From contig OY970367.1 in NCBI GenBank assembly GCA_963718635.1, positions 3,472,001 through 3,536,000 on the forward strand: a stretch of DNA of 64,000 nt, given 5' to 3'. This DNA is from JAIOQJ01 sp963718635 (GTDB lineage Bacteria > Planctomycetota > Planctomycetia > Gemmatales > Gemmataceae). The notes beneath the pieces are model-generated. The model was not told the DNA's origin. It worked only from the letters and a program-made list of their open reading frames with translations, and made no database searches. This document shows, piece by piece, positions 29,058 through 37,883 of this stretch. The translations under genes and the position numbers were made by a program. Position 1 is the stretch's first letter. The number at the start of each line of letters is the position of its first letter.

Positions 29058-29735
29058 CTATTTCCCCATGCGAGCGGCGGCGGGCATCACCCGAGTGTGA
29101 GTTGATTTCTCATAGTCCAAGAGTGTGAGATAGCTCACACCCAGCAACAAAACATACGCGGTGGTAGTTCCAATAAACGATGGAGAAAAAAACTTCACGG
29201 CGCTCCCTGCCGACTTGTTCAACTTGATCGTTATTCCCTGAAAATCAACGCTGCAAAGTTCGTCGAGCACTAAGTGCGAAAGGAAGCCGATCATCACGCC
29301 AACGGCCAGAAAAATCCGTGTGCGGATCAACGGATGATGATAAGCGAGATATACCAACATGCCCGCGATGAGCATGGCAGGGATGGAATGAAACATCCCT
29401 CGGTGGACAGTCACATGTTTGAAGATTCGGGAGACAACATAGCGGATGAGCAGATAAACGCTACCTAGAAAGAGGAAAAGATCTTCATCGGAAAAGTGCG
29501 CATCCATCAATCTTCGGTACATCAACATAGGCACCAACACGGCCGCCAAGCCGAACAACTCGCGGACGGGCACGCCGGAATCGCTATCGAGATCGGGCAA
29601 CAGCCCGCCGACGGTGGTCAACGCGGTACCCACCATGGCGGTGGCGGGATCGAATTCCATGCGGCTATGGGCTAGGCCGCCGTAGACGAATCCAAGCGAT
29701 GCGGAAAACGCCAAATGCCCTTTATAGCTCGCCAT
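29058..29735 (-). CDS. YdjM/DUF457-like membrane-bound metal-dependent hydrolase
   Basis: About 225 residues from ATG 29735 (MASYKGHLAFSASLGF); the longer frame to 29870 runs into a repeat element and is rejected. Five to six membrane helices. Family motifs: GGLLPDLDSDSG near residue 45, VHRGMFHSIPAML near 105, and LSHLVLDELCS near 150, which carry the His and Asp ligands. Related proteins include the LexA-regulated E. coli YdjM. Biochemical role unknown. Confidence 0.8.
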   Translation of the reverse strand: MASYKGHLAFSASLGFVYGGLAHSRMEFDPATAMVGTALTTVGGLLPDLDSDSGVPVRELFGLAAVLVPMLMYRRLMDAHFSDEDLFLFLGSVYLLIRYVVSRIFKHVTVHRGMFHSIPAMLIAGMLVYLAYHHPLIRTRIFLAVGVMIGFLSHLVLDELCSVDFQGITIKLNKSAGSAVKFFSPSFIGTTTAYVLLLGVSYLTLLDYEKSTHTRVMPAAARMGK

Positions 29736-29818
29736 CGTTTCTCCCGAACAATTCGTTTCAGGCTGGAATTGTCCGCTAACGTACGCCGGGTCGCAATGGC
29801 AGTCTGTGGTGGCGCTAG

Positions 29819-29884
29819 GCGAGCCGGGAGCGTGAGCGACCGGAGAAATGCAGATTCTCCAGTCGCTCACGCTCCCGGCTCGCC
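29819..29884. repeat. GGCGAGCCGGGAGCGTGAG hairpin, copy 1
   Basis: Near-perfect inverted repeat. Arms begin GGCGAGCCGGGAGCGTGAG and its complement, then GCGACCGGAG / CTCCAGTCGC, around a short A-rich loop. Other copies are at 49538-49649 and 59495-59554. Confidence 0.9.
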
Positions 29885-29891
29885 AAGCACT

Positions 29892-31013
29892 CTAACGCGA
29901 CGATTTCCCTAGCAGCCTGATGCCGCCTTTGGTTGCATCGCCGACAGGGCTGTAGTGGTCGAACTGAAAGTGCTGCAGAACCTTCAACACCAGTTCGGCA
30001 TCTTCGCCGTTGCTGAACTCGAAGACGATGCGATCGCCTTCCGCGATGCAAAAGACGCCGTTGATGGTCCGTAGTTTCATCAGCGAAGGCTGAAGCTTGA
30101 TGTCGTTGAAGCCGAGCCCGGTATGGCGAGGAGGCTGGCCGTTCGCGAGAAATATTGGAAAAGCCGCTCTTCCCGACAAAGCAGACTTCGGTGATGTGCG
30201 CATCTTGCAGCAGACTCAGGGCCTCGCGTGCTTGGGTAGCGTTCGGCCCAAACCGGGCAACGACATCAAGGCCTTGCACCACCAGCCATTCGCCGCGCAG
30301 GCGAGCGACTTCCAGTTTACGCGGTTCAATAATTACCTTACTTCCAGCATAGCCAATGGTCGGCAAGATCAGCCCTTGCTGCGAGACTTTGCCCAGAATC
30401 GCCCGAGGATCAGTCTTGCCCTTCGGCGCTTGCGGCGGCCGTGCGTACGAATCGATCGTGAGATAGGTCATCGCCGGCTGAGGCATGCCGATGACGCCAA
30501 GCTGATTGAAGCCGAATTTTTTGAGCACGGCCAGCGCTTGCTGGGCGGGCTCTTGCTGGGCGCCGAAGTTATAGAGAACCTGCTTATCGTCGCGGATGAC
30601 CCAGGCACCAGCACGCGATCAGCTTGTAAGGTCGCGGGATCAAACGCGATGATGTTCTTGACGACCACGCCCCCCTTGGCGCCTTCGCCATCGCTCAGCC
30701 AGAACTCAAAGGGTGGCGTAGAGCCGGCCACTGTGCCATAAAGGTTAAAGTGGAGCGTGCGAATCAGTCGCACGGCTTCGAGCGCTTCACGTTCCAACGG
30801 ACCGAAATCGCGCAACATCTGATTGCCGGCCCAAATCTGCTGGCGGTCGTCAACACGCTTCAATTCGAGCTGATTCGGATCGAAGCGCACGATAGCCATA
30901 CCGGTCGGGAGGGCATCATTCACGCCCACCGGCAGCGGCTGCGGCTCGGCGACCGGTTGGGCCGTGGCTCGCGCACAGAAAAGGGCAAGCGTGATCAGCC
31001 CGATGCAACGCAT
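29892..31013 (-). CDS. Secreted protein with four internal repeats, unknown function (two frameshifts)
   Basis: Start ATG 31013 with a signal peptide (MRCIGLITLALFCARATAQ). Frame changes near 30600 and 30157 each need one base. The repaired protein is about 373 residues and is made of four units of about 80-95 residues. Each unit begins like FDPNQLELKRVDDRQQIWAG, has an FG turn (LRDFGPLE, LYNFGAQQ, VARFGPNA, VFEFSNGE), then an AL-rich helix and an F-strand (LHFNLYGTVG-like, FGFNQLGVIG, AHITEVCFVG, FQFDHYSPVG). The repeats continue in register across the frame changes, which supports the repair. I do not recognise the family. Confidence 0.65.
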
Positions 31014-31631
31014 ACCGAGGTTCCTTAGGAAACTTGAACGCGCAATTGGGTTGCGCGGCAGCCTATTACTAATCGGCATTTCTTGAGGGAAAAAGTGAAT
31101 CAAAGAGAAAAAAGCAAGGGCAATGGCTCTCGTAACCGACAAAATCAGTCCAGAGATTCCGGCGAAGTCGATCGACCGACTTCGGGGATGGAAGGGTGTT
31201 TCACCTTGGCCAACCCTTCGGCAACTTGGCAGCCACCAGCGTTAAATACGGAGGGAGGAACGCCGAAGGCCCATAGCTTTGCGTCGCCGTCTTTCGACGG
31301 TTTTGCCCTTTCGAGGAAGAAAGGCGTTGAGAATCTCTGCGAGACGCGAACCACTGTCCCCGGCCATGTCGCAAAAACCGACATAACCGTTTGCTCATCA
31401 AAACCTTAGCTTTGTTTTCGCCCAGGTGCAAACAGATTCCCGTTTTGTGAACCGGAATTCAGAGCACCGGCTGTGGCGACAGGCGAACGGGTACTTCCTC
31501 GATCTATTCCGGCAATAGCTCATAGATCCATATCGTGTAGCCGGCCTTGGCGATCGGGCGAAACTGTTGGAAATACTCGTAGCGGTGCAACGGGATCGTT
31601 TGCCGTTTACCTCTGCCATCGGGTGTGAGAA
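31014..31631. other. 618-base gap holding only a gene remnant
   Basis: Apart from the glycosyltransferase tail at 31504-31638, nothing convincing is seen. Open frames at 31145-31431 on the minus strand are low-complexity and lack recognisable protein features. Confidence 0.5.
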
Positions 31632-31638
31632 ATGAGAC
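31504..31638 (-). pseudogene. C-terminal remnant of a membrane glycosyltransferase-like gene
   Basis: About 44 codons read openly to TAG, encoding IPLHRYEYFQQFRPIAKAGY and then TIWIYELLPE. This tail resembles the soluble C-terminus of planctomycete ArnT/GT39-like membrane glycosyltransferases (PLHRYEWF...AKAGYSIFIYD style). No start or upstream domains remain; the coding similarity ends where a repeat unit begins near 31640. Assignment is from memory of the family tail and is tentative. Confidence 0.35.
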
Positions 31639-32300
31639 TCATTCTAACTCAACCGTCAATAGAAAACGTGCCTGTCCTGCCTGTCCCCTTTTCCGCCTTT
31701 TCCGGGCCTGGCGGCGTGGCCGAAACCAACGGGATGAACATTTGGATTTCGAAGAACCGTCTGAGCGATCCGAATCTGATCGTCGACGAATTAAGCCACG
31801 TCCTGCTGGCCAACGATATGCAACTTCTCGATAAGGCGGCAGCGGGAGATGCGCTCGCGTCGAAGGGTCGCTCCATCGAGAATCAGCAACATATTGTTGC
31901 CTACAGCGCATTGATCGATGCGGCGAACAAGGGTAAGATTGCACTGGCTCCTGAAGCTTTGGCGGAAGCGCGAACACGCCTGGAAGCAGCGATTGGGGAT
32001 GGTAGTGTTGTTGATGTAGTAAAAACCCGATTTCCAGCAAACGTAGCGCAGATCAGGCATATCTTTCGAAATGCTCCCGGGCATGTAGCTGATACTCCCA
32101 CAAACCGGGCGCTGCTTTTGGAAGTTGCGAATGATGCAAGCATTTTGTTAGGCCCGGACGCACATGGAAATCAATGGTTCGCAAGACTCAATGCAAATGG
32201 CTCCCAAACCTGGGTGCAGGTGCGAAACAATCTGATCATCAATGGCGGTGTCAATCAGACACCGAAGACGTATAACCCAGACACCGGCTTATCCGGTTAA
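31632..32300 (+). CDS. Headless polymorphic toxin C-terminal region
   Basis: Up to 222 residues; an internal ATG at 31734 is the more natural start because codons 1-25 are derived from a repeat unit. Residues 35-125 are a helical pre-toxin segment (MNIWISKNRLSDPNLIVDEL). The last about 85 residues look like an RHS/CDI-type toxin tip: GHVADTPTNRALLLEV, then GNQWFARLNANGSQTWVQVR, and GGVNQTPKTYNPDTGLSG at the very end. Such tips are normally carried by large secreted proteins and are often ribonucleases; the enzymatic class here is inferred. No delivery domain, signal peptide or secretion gene precedes it. The next gene, 8 bases later, looks like its immunity gene. Confidence 0.6.
   Translation: MRLILTQPSIENVPVLPVPFSAFSGPGGVAETNGMNIWISKNRLSDPNLIVDELSHVLLANDMQLLDKAAAGDALASKGRSIENQQHIVAYSALIDAANKGKIALAPEALAEARTRLEAAIGDGSVVDVVKTRFPANVAQIRHIFRNAPGHVADTPTNRALLLEVANDASILLGPDAHGNQWFARLNANGSQTWVQVRNNLIINGGVNQTPKTYNPDTGLSG
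31650..31690. repeat. CAACCGTCAATAG ... GTGCCTGTCCCCTTT repeat unit
   Basis: A nearly identical unit recurs at 63875-63908. Here it sits at the junction between the glycosyltransferase remnant and the toxin, and it supplies the first codons of the toxin frame. Confidence 0.7.
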
Positions 32301-32308
32301 GGATGATA

Positions 32309-32533
32309 ATGGATTTGCAACTGACAACTAAAGAAGCTTATGCAGCCATGTATTTATTCCTTGACGATCTGTATAAGCAATATGGCTTTGACCAGCTAGG
32401 CGGAATCCTCGGAGGGATGAGTCTATTGGAAGACGGTACTACGGCCGACCCTGGTTACTGGCATGATTGGCTTCAAATGGTGCAAAAGAGTATTGGGCAG
32501 CAACCCGACATTGGGTTGCACATACGTAAGTAG
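32309..32533 (+). CDS. Probable immunity protein for the adjacent toxin
   Basis: 74 residues, acidic, no signal peptide: MDLQLTTKEAYAAMYLFLDD, then LGGILGGMSLLEDGTTADP and WHDWLQMV. This pattern is familiar from small proteins found directly after RHS/CDI toxin tips and fits a cytoplasmic immunity role. ATG 32309 has AAGGAT upstream; ATG 32303 is also in frame. It follows the toxin stop by 8 bases, so the two are co-transcribed. Confidence 0.55.
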   Translation: MDLQLTTKEAYAAMYLFLDDLYKQYGFDQLGGILGGMSLLEDGTTADPGYWHDWLQMVQKSIGQQPDIGLHIRK

Positions 32534-32688
32534 TGTGAAACTGGTCGCGACTGCAAAAAGGTTCGCAAGCGCACCGCAGAAATCATCTGCTTACGCCGGC
32601 TTACACCAGAGGCAATTCAGGCAGGTCGAATTGCTTGGAAGGCAGGCCAACCATGATTCGGCAAGATGGGCAGGAAAAGGGGAAGCAG

Positions 32689-32822
32689 GAAAAGGGGACA
32701 GCGTAGATTTTGACCGGAATCGGCTGAAAAATCTACGCTGTCCCCTTTTCTTAGCTTTTCTTAGCAGGAAAAGGGGACAGCGTAGATTTTGACCGGAATC
32801 GGCTGAAAAATCTACGCTGTCC
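32689..32822. repeat. Two tandem copies of a GACAGCGTAGATTTT hairpin unit
   Basis: Each copy has the arms GGGGACAGCGTAGATTTT and AAAATCTACGCTGTCC around GACCGGAATCGGCTG; copies at about 32694-32746 and 32773-32822, separated by a CTTTTCTTAG spacer. Confidence 0.85.
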
Positions 32823-33524
32823 TGACATCCTGACACCTTTTCTGTTCCCGCCTCGGCATGATCTGGAATTTTATAATTGCCCCCGTGCAGGGCAAGATCG
32901 AAAAGGACTCCTGACCTCCTGACCGCTTTTTATTCCCCAGCTTCACGCTTCGAAATGTCGGCACTAGCTTCGGAGCGGGCTAGATAGTCCCAAACGCGCG
33001 TGGGCGACAACCATGCGGCGCGAAATACGGGGATGCTTCATCAACTGCTGCCCTCGAAACGGAGAGAGGAAACAGTGGTGGAGAGTGTAATAAAATGAGT
33101 GTTACGAAAGCAAGGGTGTTTTCAAAATTTCTTTTGAATGTTTAAATAAGTCGCTTTAAAGTAGAAGGAACGCCGTAAAAACATTTCCGATTTTCGGCCC
33201 GCCTAAGTTAGGTATGTCGGGAATTTCGGAATACGGAATTCGGAATGCGGAATGAGAACAACGAAATGAAGACACGACAAAAAGATGCCGGCAAAAAGAT
33301 AAGCTCGTTACGCGGCTCTGCCGCGTAACGGGTCGTCGAGGCTCTGCCTCGCGCGACTTGTTGCGCGCTAAAGCGATGGTCGCCTTTCGCTCCGTGTTCG
33401 GAAATCCTTTCGCTCCCCGAAAGGCGACTCTGAAGGGTTTTCCCTGACCCTTCGGGAAATATTTCCCGAAGGGCGTTTCCAATTATTTCGTGGGAAAACG
33501 CGCGACGCGAAAACGAAAATACTG

Positions 33525-33610
33525 TTAGCCGCGACGCGGAGGCTTTGCGCAGCGGAGCGATTTCTTGCCGAAAGCGCTCCGCTGCGCAAAGCCTTCGCGT
33601 CGCGGCTAAC
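33525..33610. repeat. GTTAGCCGCGACGCG inverted repeat
   Basis: Long hairpin with arms GTTAGCCGCGACGCG / CGCGTCGCGGCTAAC extended by GCTTTGCGCAGCGGAGCG and its complement. Same family as 23371-23491, 34035-34082 and 51165-51318. Confidence 0.85.
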
Positions 33611-33639
33611 GCAACGTTGCATGGACGAATCAAGATTCG

Positions 33640-33860
33640 GCATGAAAGTGTGAACGGTTCACACTCGAGTGGTAACGTTACCACTTCGAACGGTTCGCAG
33701 TCAGTACGGAGTTTGACTGTAAATGGTTTACAGTGGAATCGATTTCACTTCGAAACCCGGCCTCACTAGCAACATTGCTAGTGAGAAATGAGATCCGGCA
33801 TGAAAGTGTGAACGGTTCACACTCGGGTGGTAACGTTACCCCTCAAACGGTTCGCTGTCG
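33640..33860. repeat. Cluster of distinct short perfect palindromes
   Basis: In 220 bases there are GTGTGAACGGTTCACAC (33648 and again 33806), AGTGGTAACGTTACCACT (33668), CGAACGGTTCG (33687), ACTGTAAATGGTTTACAGT (33716), a GTGGAATCGATTTCAC near-palindrome (33733), an 11-bp-arm palindrome beginning CTCACTAGCAA (33762) and GGTAACGTTACC (33829). The unit CGGCATGAAAGTGTGAACGG is directly repeated 158 bases apart. Confidence 0.85.
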
Positions 33861-34119
33861 GAGGGTGGGCAAGTGAATCGGTGGGTTTCGCTACAAAGTC
33901 CCTTGCTTGCGCGTCGGGCTCGAGAAGGTGGGAGATCACGCTTGATCGCTATCGGTTAATATTCGGGAAATATTTCCCGAAGCCGCTTTCCAATTAAACT
34001 GTGGGAAAGCGCGCGATGTGCAGATGAAAAACTCGCTAGCCCCGAGGCGAAGGCTCTGCGTAGCGGAGCGCTATCGGCGCGAGAAATGACAGGCCGGGAG
34101 GCCTGTCACCCCAAAATCG

Positions 34120-35106
34120 TTACTTGCGAATCGGGTCCCAGCCGTTGCTGGGCGATGCATTGCCGGGTTGGAGTACGTTCATCGGCAAGGGATCGGGCTG
34201 GCGAATGTTCATTGGAGTTGTCGGGATTCGATTGTCGCGCGTCATCGGCGTTACCACAGCCGGCGTTCGTGGGCTTACAACGTTGGAGATCGGCGTTACC
34301 TGCTCGTAGTTCACCATTTGAACCTGGCCGGCGTCGGTCATGCGCTCGCTGCCGGGCGCAGTGTTATTCAGCGCCATGCGGGCTTGCTCGTTGGTCGGCT
34401 CGAGTTTCAGCACTTGGGCGTATTCCTGGTTGGCCCGATCCTTCTGTCCATTGTGATCCATCATCCGGGCCAAGTTGAAGTGCGCGTTGGCGGGGGACAT
34501 GCAGCGGTTGAGCCAGGCCAGCACTTCCTCATAACGGCCCGAATAAGCAAGCGCGAAGCCGAGGGCCTTGCTGTAGTTCTTGTTTTCCGGATCCATCTTG
34601 GTAGCGGTGTGATAGCACTGGATGGCGCCATCGTGATCTTTGAGCGAATCGAGCGCCTGGCCCATCTCGCCCCAGATGCCGGCATTCTTAGGAGTTGCTT
34701 TGCATGCCTGTTGATACCATTCCACGCACTTCGCTTTGTCTTGCGACAGCTTGTAGGTGCGTGCCATGCCGAGCATCGCGTCGACGTTCTTCGGCTCGCG
34801 CTGCACAGCAGATTGGAAAGTTTTCCGCGCTTCGCCGCAGAGCTCGTCGCGTTCGGTCGGGCTCCGATCGGGCATTGCCGCGGATTGCAAGCGTACATTG
34901 CCCAGAGCGACTAGTGTTTCCACTTTGATGGGATCGTTCTTGCCGCGTTTCTCTTCGGGGGCCGGCAGGGGTTTGAGCGAGGTTACGCTCAGAGGCGGCT
35001 CGGCCGTGTTCGCCGGTGGATTATTTCGCTTCTCGCGGAGATGCCCGCAGCCGACAACGCTGAGCAGGACGCCGCTCGCGATAAGACGTTTCCAACGACC
35101 ATCCAT
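34120..35106 (-). CDS. tadD: TadD-like TPR lipoprotein of the Tad locus
   Basis: About 328 residues from ATG 35106 (AGGAG ribosome site). A lipoprotein signal with lipobox LSVVGCG is followed by a proline-rich linker. Tetratricopeptide repeats occupy about residues 95-250 (AMLGMARTYKLSQDKAKCVE, IWGEMGQALDSLKDHDGAIQ, YAQVLKLEPTNEQARMAL). The tail is Pro/Asn-rich. TadD-type lipoproteins act as pilotins or assembly factors for the RcpA secretin. It is the last gene of the Tad cluster. Confidence 0.75.
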   Translation of the reverse strand: MDGRWKRLIASGVLLSVVGCGHLREKRNNPPANTAEPPLSVTSLKPLPAPEEKRGKNDPIKVETLVALGNVRLQSAAMPDRSPTERDELCGEARKTFQSAVQREPKNVDAMLGMARTYKLSQDKAKCVEWYQQACKATPKNAGIWGEMGQALDSLKDHDGAIQCYHTATKMDPENKNYSKALGFALAYSGRYEEVLAWLNRCMSPANAHFNLARMMDHNGQKDRANQEYAQVLKLEPTNEQARMALNNTAPGSERMTDAGQVQMVNYEQVTPISNVVSPRTPAVVTPMTRDNRIPTTPMNIRQPDPLPMNVLQPGNASPSNGWDPIRK

Positions 35107-35164
35107 GGTCAGCTCCTGGGAATCACCAGCTTGCGGTGGGCGTGCGGTCGCAAGCGACAATCCC

Positions 35165-36506
35165 TTATTTGAATTCGGCGATGAAACTGGCCGAAGCCTC
35201 GGCGATCAGGTCGCGCGTAAGATGCACGGGTTGCCGTCTGTATCGACAAATGGATTGGACAGTCTCCAACAAATCGCGGCAATCGCTGGCCCGAGGCGTC
35301 CGTCCGCGATCGTAATAGCGTTCGTACAGATAATCGATCGCCTCACTGCAAGCGTTCATATTCAGCTTGCGGGCGTAGTTCGCGAAGATCTTTTCGTAAA
35401 CATCCCGCGTCGGGGCCAGGATGCCCACTTTGTGCCGAATACGGCGGAGGAAGGCATCATCGACCAGATCTTTCGGATCGAGGTTGGTCGAGAAGATAAT
35501 CAGTTGCTCGAAGGGTACTTGGAATTTCTTGCCGTTGGAAACGGTCAAGAAGTCGTGGCGATCTTCAAGCGGGAGAATCCAGCGATTGAGAAGTTCCTTC
35601 GGGCGGACGATCTGCCGGCCGAAGTCGTCGATCAGAAAGACGCCGCCGTTCGCCTTGAAGTGAATCGGCGCCTGGTAAAACTTCGCTTCGGAGTTGTAGC
35701 GGAGGTCGAGCATGTCGAGCGTCAATTCGCCGCCGGTCACGATAACTGGGCGTTTGATGCGCACCCAGCGCGGATCGACCGAACCGCTCGACAGCAGCCG
35801 TTTGACGGCTGGCATCGCCATCTTCGATCTTGTCGTCCAACGCGTCGTCCACGACGTGAAGCGAGGGATCGAAAACGGTGATGACGTTGCCGTCGGCCAT
35901 GAAGGCATAGGGGATATAGACCGATCCGCCCGACTGGTTCATGAACTCGCCGATGGAGCGAGCGATCGCGGTTTTGCCGTTGCCGGGAGGTCCATAGATG
36001 AATACGGAACGGCCTGAAACGATGGCCGGGCCGATGGCGTTGAAGAGATCGTCGCTCAGCACCAGATGCGAGAACGGCGCGATGAGCGATTCGGGAGAAC
36101 AGCGCAAACCAGTGACAGCCTGACGATAACATTGCTCGACGTAGTCTTCGATCGGCACCGGCGATGGCCCGACGTAACCGCACAGATCCATCGCTTCTTT
36201 GCCGCGTTTGCGGCCGACATCGGTGAGGCTGAAACGATAACTGACTTCGCCGACCAGATCGCCGCCCATGACTTCGATTTGCTTTTCGTCCTTGAGGAAC
36301 TTGAGCGATTCGCGGATGACTTTGAAAGGGAGACAGAGAAATTGCGCGAGATCTCGACCGATCATCGTGCCGCGCGTGTAGAGTGCCTTCAACAGCATGT
36401 CGCTGACGAAGGCGAGGGATAGCCCAGCTTCCTTGAGCGATTCCGGGCACGATGGCGCTTCCGGGGTATTGCTGTTGTCCCAGTCGTAAACGGAAGCTTG
36501 CTTCAT
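35165..36506 (-). CDS. AAA+ (MoxR-like) ATPase with N-terminal winged-helix region, Tad-linked (frame-shifted)
   Basis: Starts at ATG 36506 (GGAG upstream). Residues about 25-115 look like a winged-helix or degron-type domain (RDLAQFLCLPFKVIRESLKF). The AAA core has Walker A FIYGPPGNGKTAIARSIGEF near residue 172, Walker B GGVFLIDDFGRQ and sensor-1 LIIFSTNLDP. One indel near 35815 shifts the frame between Walker A and B; repaired, about 447 residues result. It is not one of the classical Tad proteins, yet it lies inside the cluster in the same direction. I infer a chaperone or remodelling role for the pilus or its regulation. Confidence 0.75.
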
Positions 36507-36649
36507 TGCAGGATCTCCACAAAAATCGTCGTCAATGCGGGCGCTCGGCAGCTTTTGCGTCTGGGCGAGCGTCGAGCTGTAAAGCCAGCGTGATTCTCAA
36601 CGCGTCGGCCTTAGGGCTCGACGCTCAGGGGCGACTCAAACGTCATCTT

Positions 36650-36856
36650 CTACTTCTTCCACTTGCCGCGAGTGATGATGAAGACCGAGACGGCGCCGGT
36701 GAGGAGACCAAGGCCGACAACGCCGCCAATGCTGCCGAACTGATTGCCCCAGAAGCTTTTGAAGCCGACCCAAAAGCGGCCGAAGTCGTACGCGGCCGCC
36801 GGACTGGCCGACAAGAGCAAGAGGATCAATACAGCGACAAAAGGAAAGCGCTTCAT
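36650..36856 (-). CDS. Small membrane protein of the Tad locus
   Basis: 68 residues from ATG 36856. A signal peptide-like helix (MKRFPFVAVLILLLLSASPA) is followed by YDFGRFWVGFKSFWGNQFGS and a second membrane helix (IGGVVGLGLLTGAVSVFII) ending TRGKWKK. No family recognised. Its position between the lipoprotein and ATPase genes suggests a pilus-assembly accessory. Confidence 0.55.
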   Translation of the reverse strand: MKRFPFVAVLILLLLSASPAAAYDFGRFWVGFKSFWGNQFGSIGGVVGLGLLTGAVSVFIITRGKWKK

Positions 36857-36966
36857 GACAGTCAACTCGGATCAATTGGATCAACAAATATCAACGCCGA
36901 AGGGTAAACGAGGAAGAGCTCGTTTACGCTTCGGATAAAAGCTCGTCACAAAGCGACGGCCTATCT

Positions 36967-37003
36967 TACCCTCGCCCCGGCTTTGCAGGGGGAGGGTAAG
37001 GCC
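36967..37003. repeat. CCCTCGCCCCGGCTTTGCAG unit
   Basis: Single copy of the CCCTCCCCCGGCTTTGCGGG family, also at 46348-46389 and 60411-60543. Confidence 0.6.
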
Positions 37004-37013
37004 GCGCCAGGCA

Positions 37014-37727
37014 TTATCGACCGGTTCCGCCGCCGCCAGCGCCACTGCCACCAGCTGCGCCGCCGCCTGTTGCACCGCCGCCTGCTGCTGCACCGCCGGT
37101 GGCGCCGCCGGCTGTTGCACCGCCGCTTGACTGGCCGCCCTGCTGGCCGCCTTGTTGTCCGCCGGCGCCGCCGCCAGCCGAGCCAAGGACGCCGCTGTAG
37201 TTGGTGCGCTGCGACAGGATCGCATTGCGGGCGGACACTCCGGAGATCCCCACTTCGGCCGGGTCGTGGATCAGCACATCGAAGTGCATTGGCCGGCCGG
37301 CCGTTTGCGCGGTCAGGTATTTCTGAATCGCGGCACCGCGTCTGTTGTCCAGGTCGCGGCGCGAGTCGGTCAATTCGTCCGGCTTGTCCGCGTTGTAGGC
37401 CAGATCCCGGGCAGTTTGGATAAAGATCCGAGGATCGGGTTCCGGCCGTCGGCGAACCAGCTGATCCAGTTTGTCTTGGCCCAGCGCGTTCAACTTATCC
37501 GTACCAGGCTCGAACTGATAGTTCCAAACGGTCTGATCGAGGATCTGGCCGTTCTGCACCTGGGGGTTGAAGCAAGTAATCACTTCCTGCCGGGCGACAG
37601 CGCCGTAGCGCTCCATGCGGCACGGGTCAACGAGATTGCGATAGCGCTCTCCCCCCGTGCAGCCGATCGAGCCCATCGCCCCCGCCGTACAGGCGATGGC
37701 AAGCGTCGTCTTCATGAATCCGTTCAT
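37014..37727 (-). CDS. Outer-membrane lipoprotein of the Tad locus with OmpA-like and Gly-rich regions
   Basis: About 237 residues from ATG 37727, with an AGGAGGAG ribosome site. Lipoprotein signal with lipobox GSIGC near residue 23. The middle region (YQFEPGTDKLNALGQDKLDQ, then DSRRDLDNRRGAAIQKYL) resembles a degenerate OmpA-like peptidoglycan-binding domain, with an NRRG-type motif as in OmpA families. The last about 55 residues are Gly/Ala/Gln repeats (GGQQGGQQGGQSSGG). It sits where other Tad loci place OmpA-like or TadD-type outer-membrane proteins; likely anchors the pilus channel to the cell wall. Confidence 0.65.
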   Translation of the reverse strand: MNGFMKTTLAIACTAGAMGSIGCTGGERYRNLVDPCRMERYGAVARQEVITCFNPQVQNGQILDQTVWNYQFEPGTDKLNALGQDKLDQLVRRRPEPDPRIFIQTARDLAYNADKPDELTDSRRDLDNRRGAAIQKYLTAQTAGRPMHFDVLIHDPAEVGISGVSARNAILSQRTNYSGVLGSAGGGAGGQQGGQQGGQSSGGATAGGATGGAAAGGGATGGGAAGGSGAGGGGTGR

Positions 37728-37883
37728 GGCTATCTCCTCCTGAGAATTGCGGAATTCGGAATTAGGAATGCGGAATCATCGTTCCGCCCGCCTCACACCA
37801 AACCACGCATTATTTTTCAAAGCACCTTCTCGAAGTATCGTTGAATCCGGATTTGGCTTTCATTCCGAATTCCGCAATCCGCA

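Larger units (their letters stand above)
32534..34119. other. 1.6-kb gene-free region of stacked repeats
   Basis: No supported coding sequence. In order it holds the GACAGCGTAGATTTT hairpins (32689-32822), AT-rich unique sequence (33050-33180), a CGGAATTCGGAATGCGGAAT unit (33230), a CGGGAAATATTTCCCG palindrome element (33447-33500), the GTTAGCCGCGACGCG hairpin (33525-33610), the palindrome cluster (33640-33860), a second CGGGAAATATTTCCCG element (33960-34012) and a GCGAAGGCTCTGCG unit (34035-34082). Confidence 0.7.

Noticed and set aside
28383..29105. 240-codon plus-strand frame
   Set aside because: Opposite to the DUF1025 gene carrying HELAHHFG; runs into a repeat.
33640..33860. Direct repeats of the palindrome cluster considered as CRISPR or integron attC sites
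   Set aside because: Only two copies of the direct repeat and no cas or integrase gene; the palindromes lack attC-type conserved ends.
34757..35881. 374-codon plus-strand open frame
   Set aside because: It is antisense to the AAA ATPase and TPR lipoprotein genes, which have clear motifs; its own translation lacks any recognisable feature and is a codon-bias shadow.
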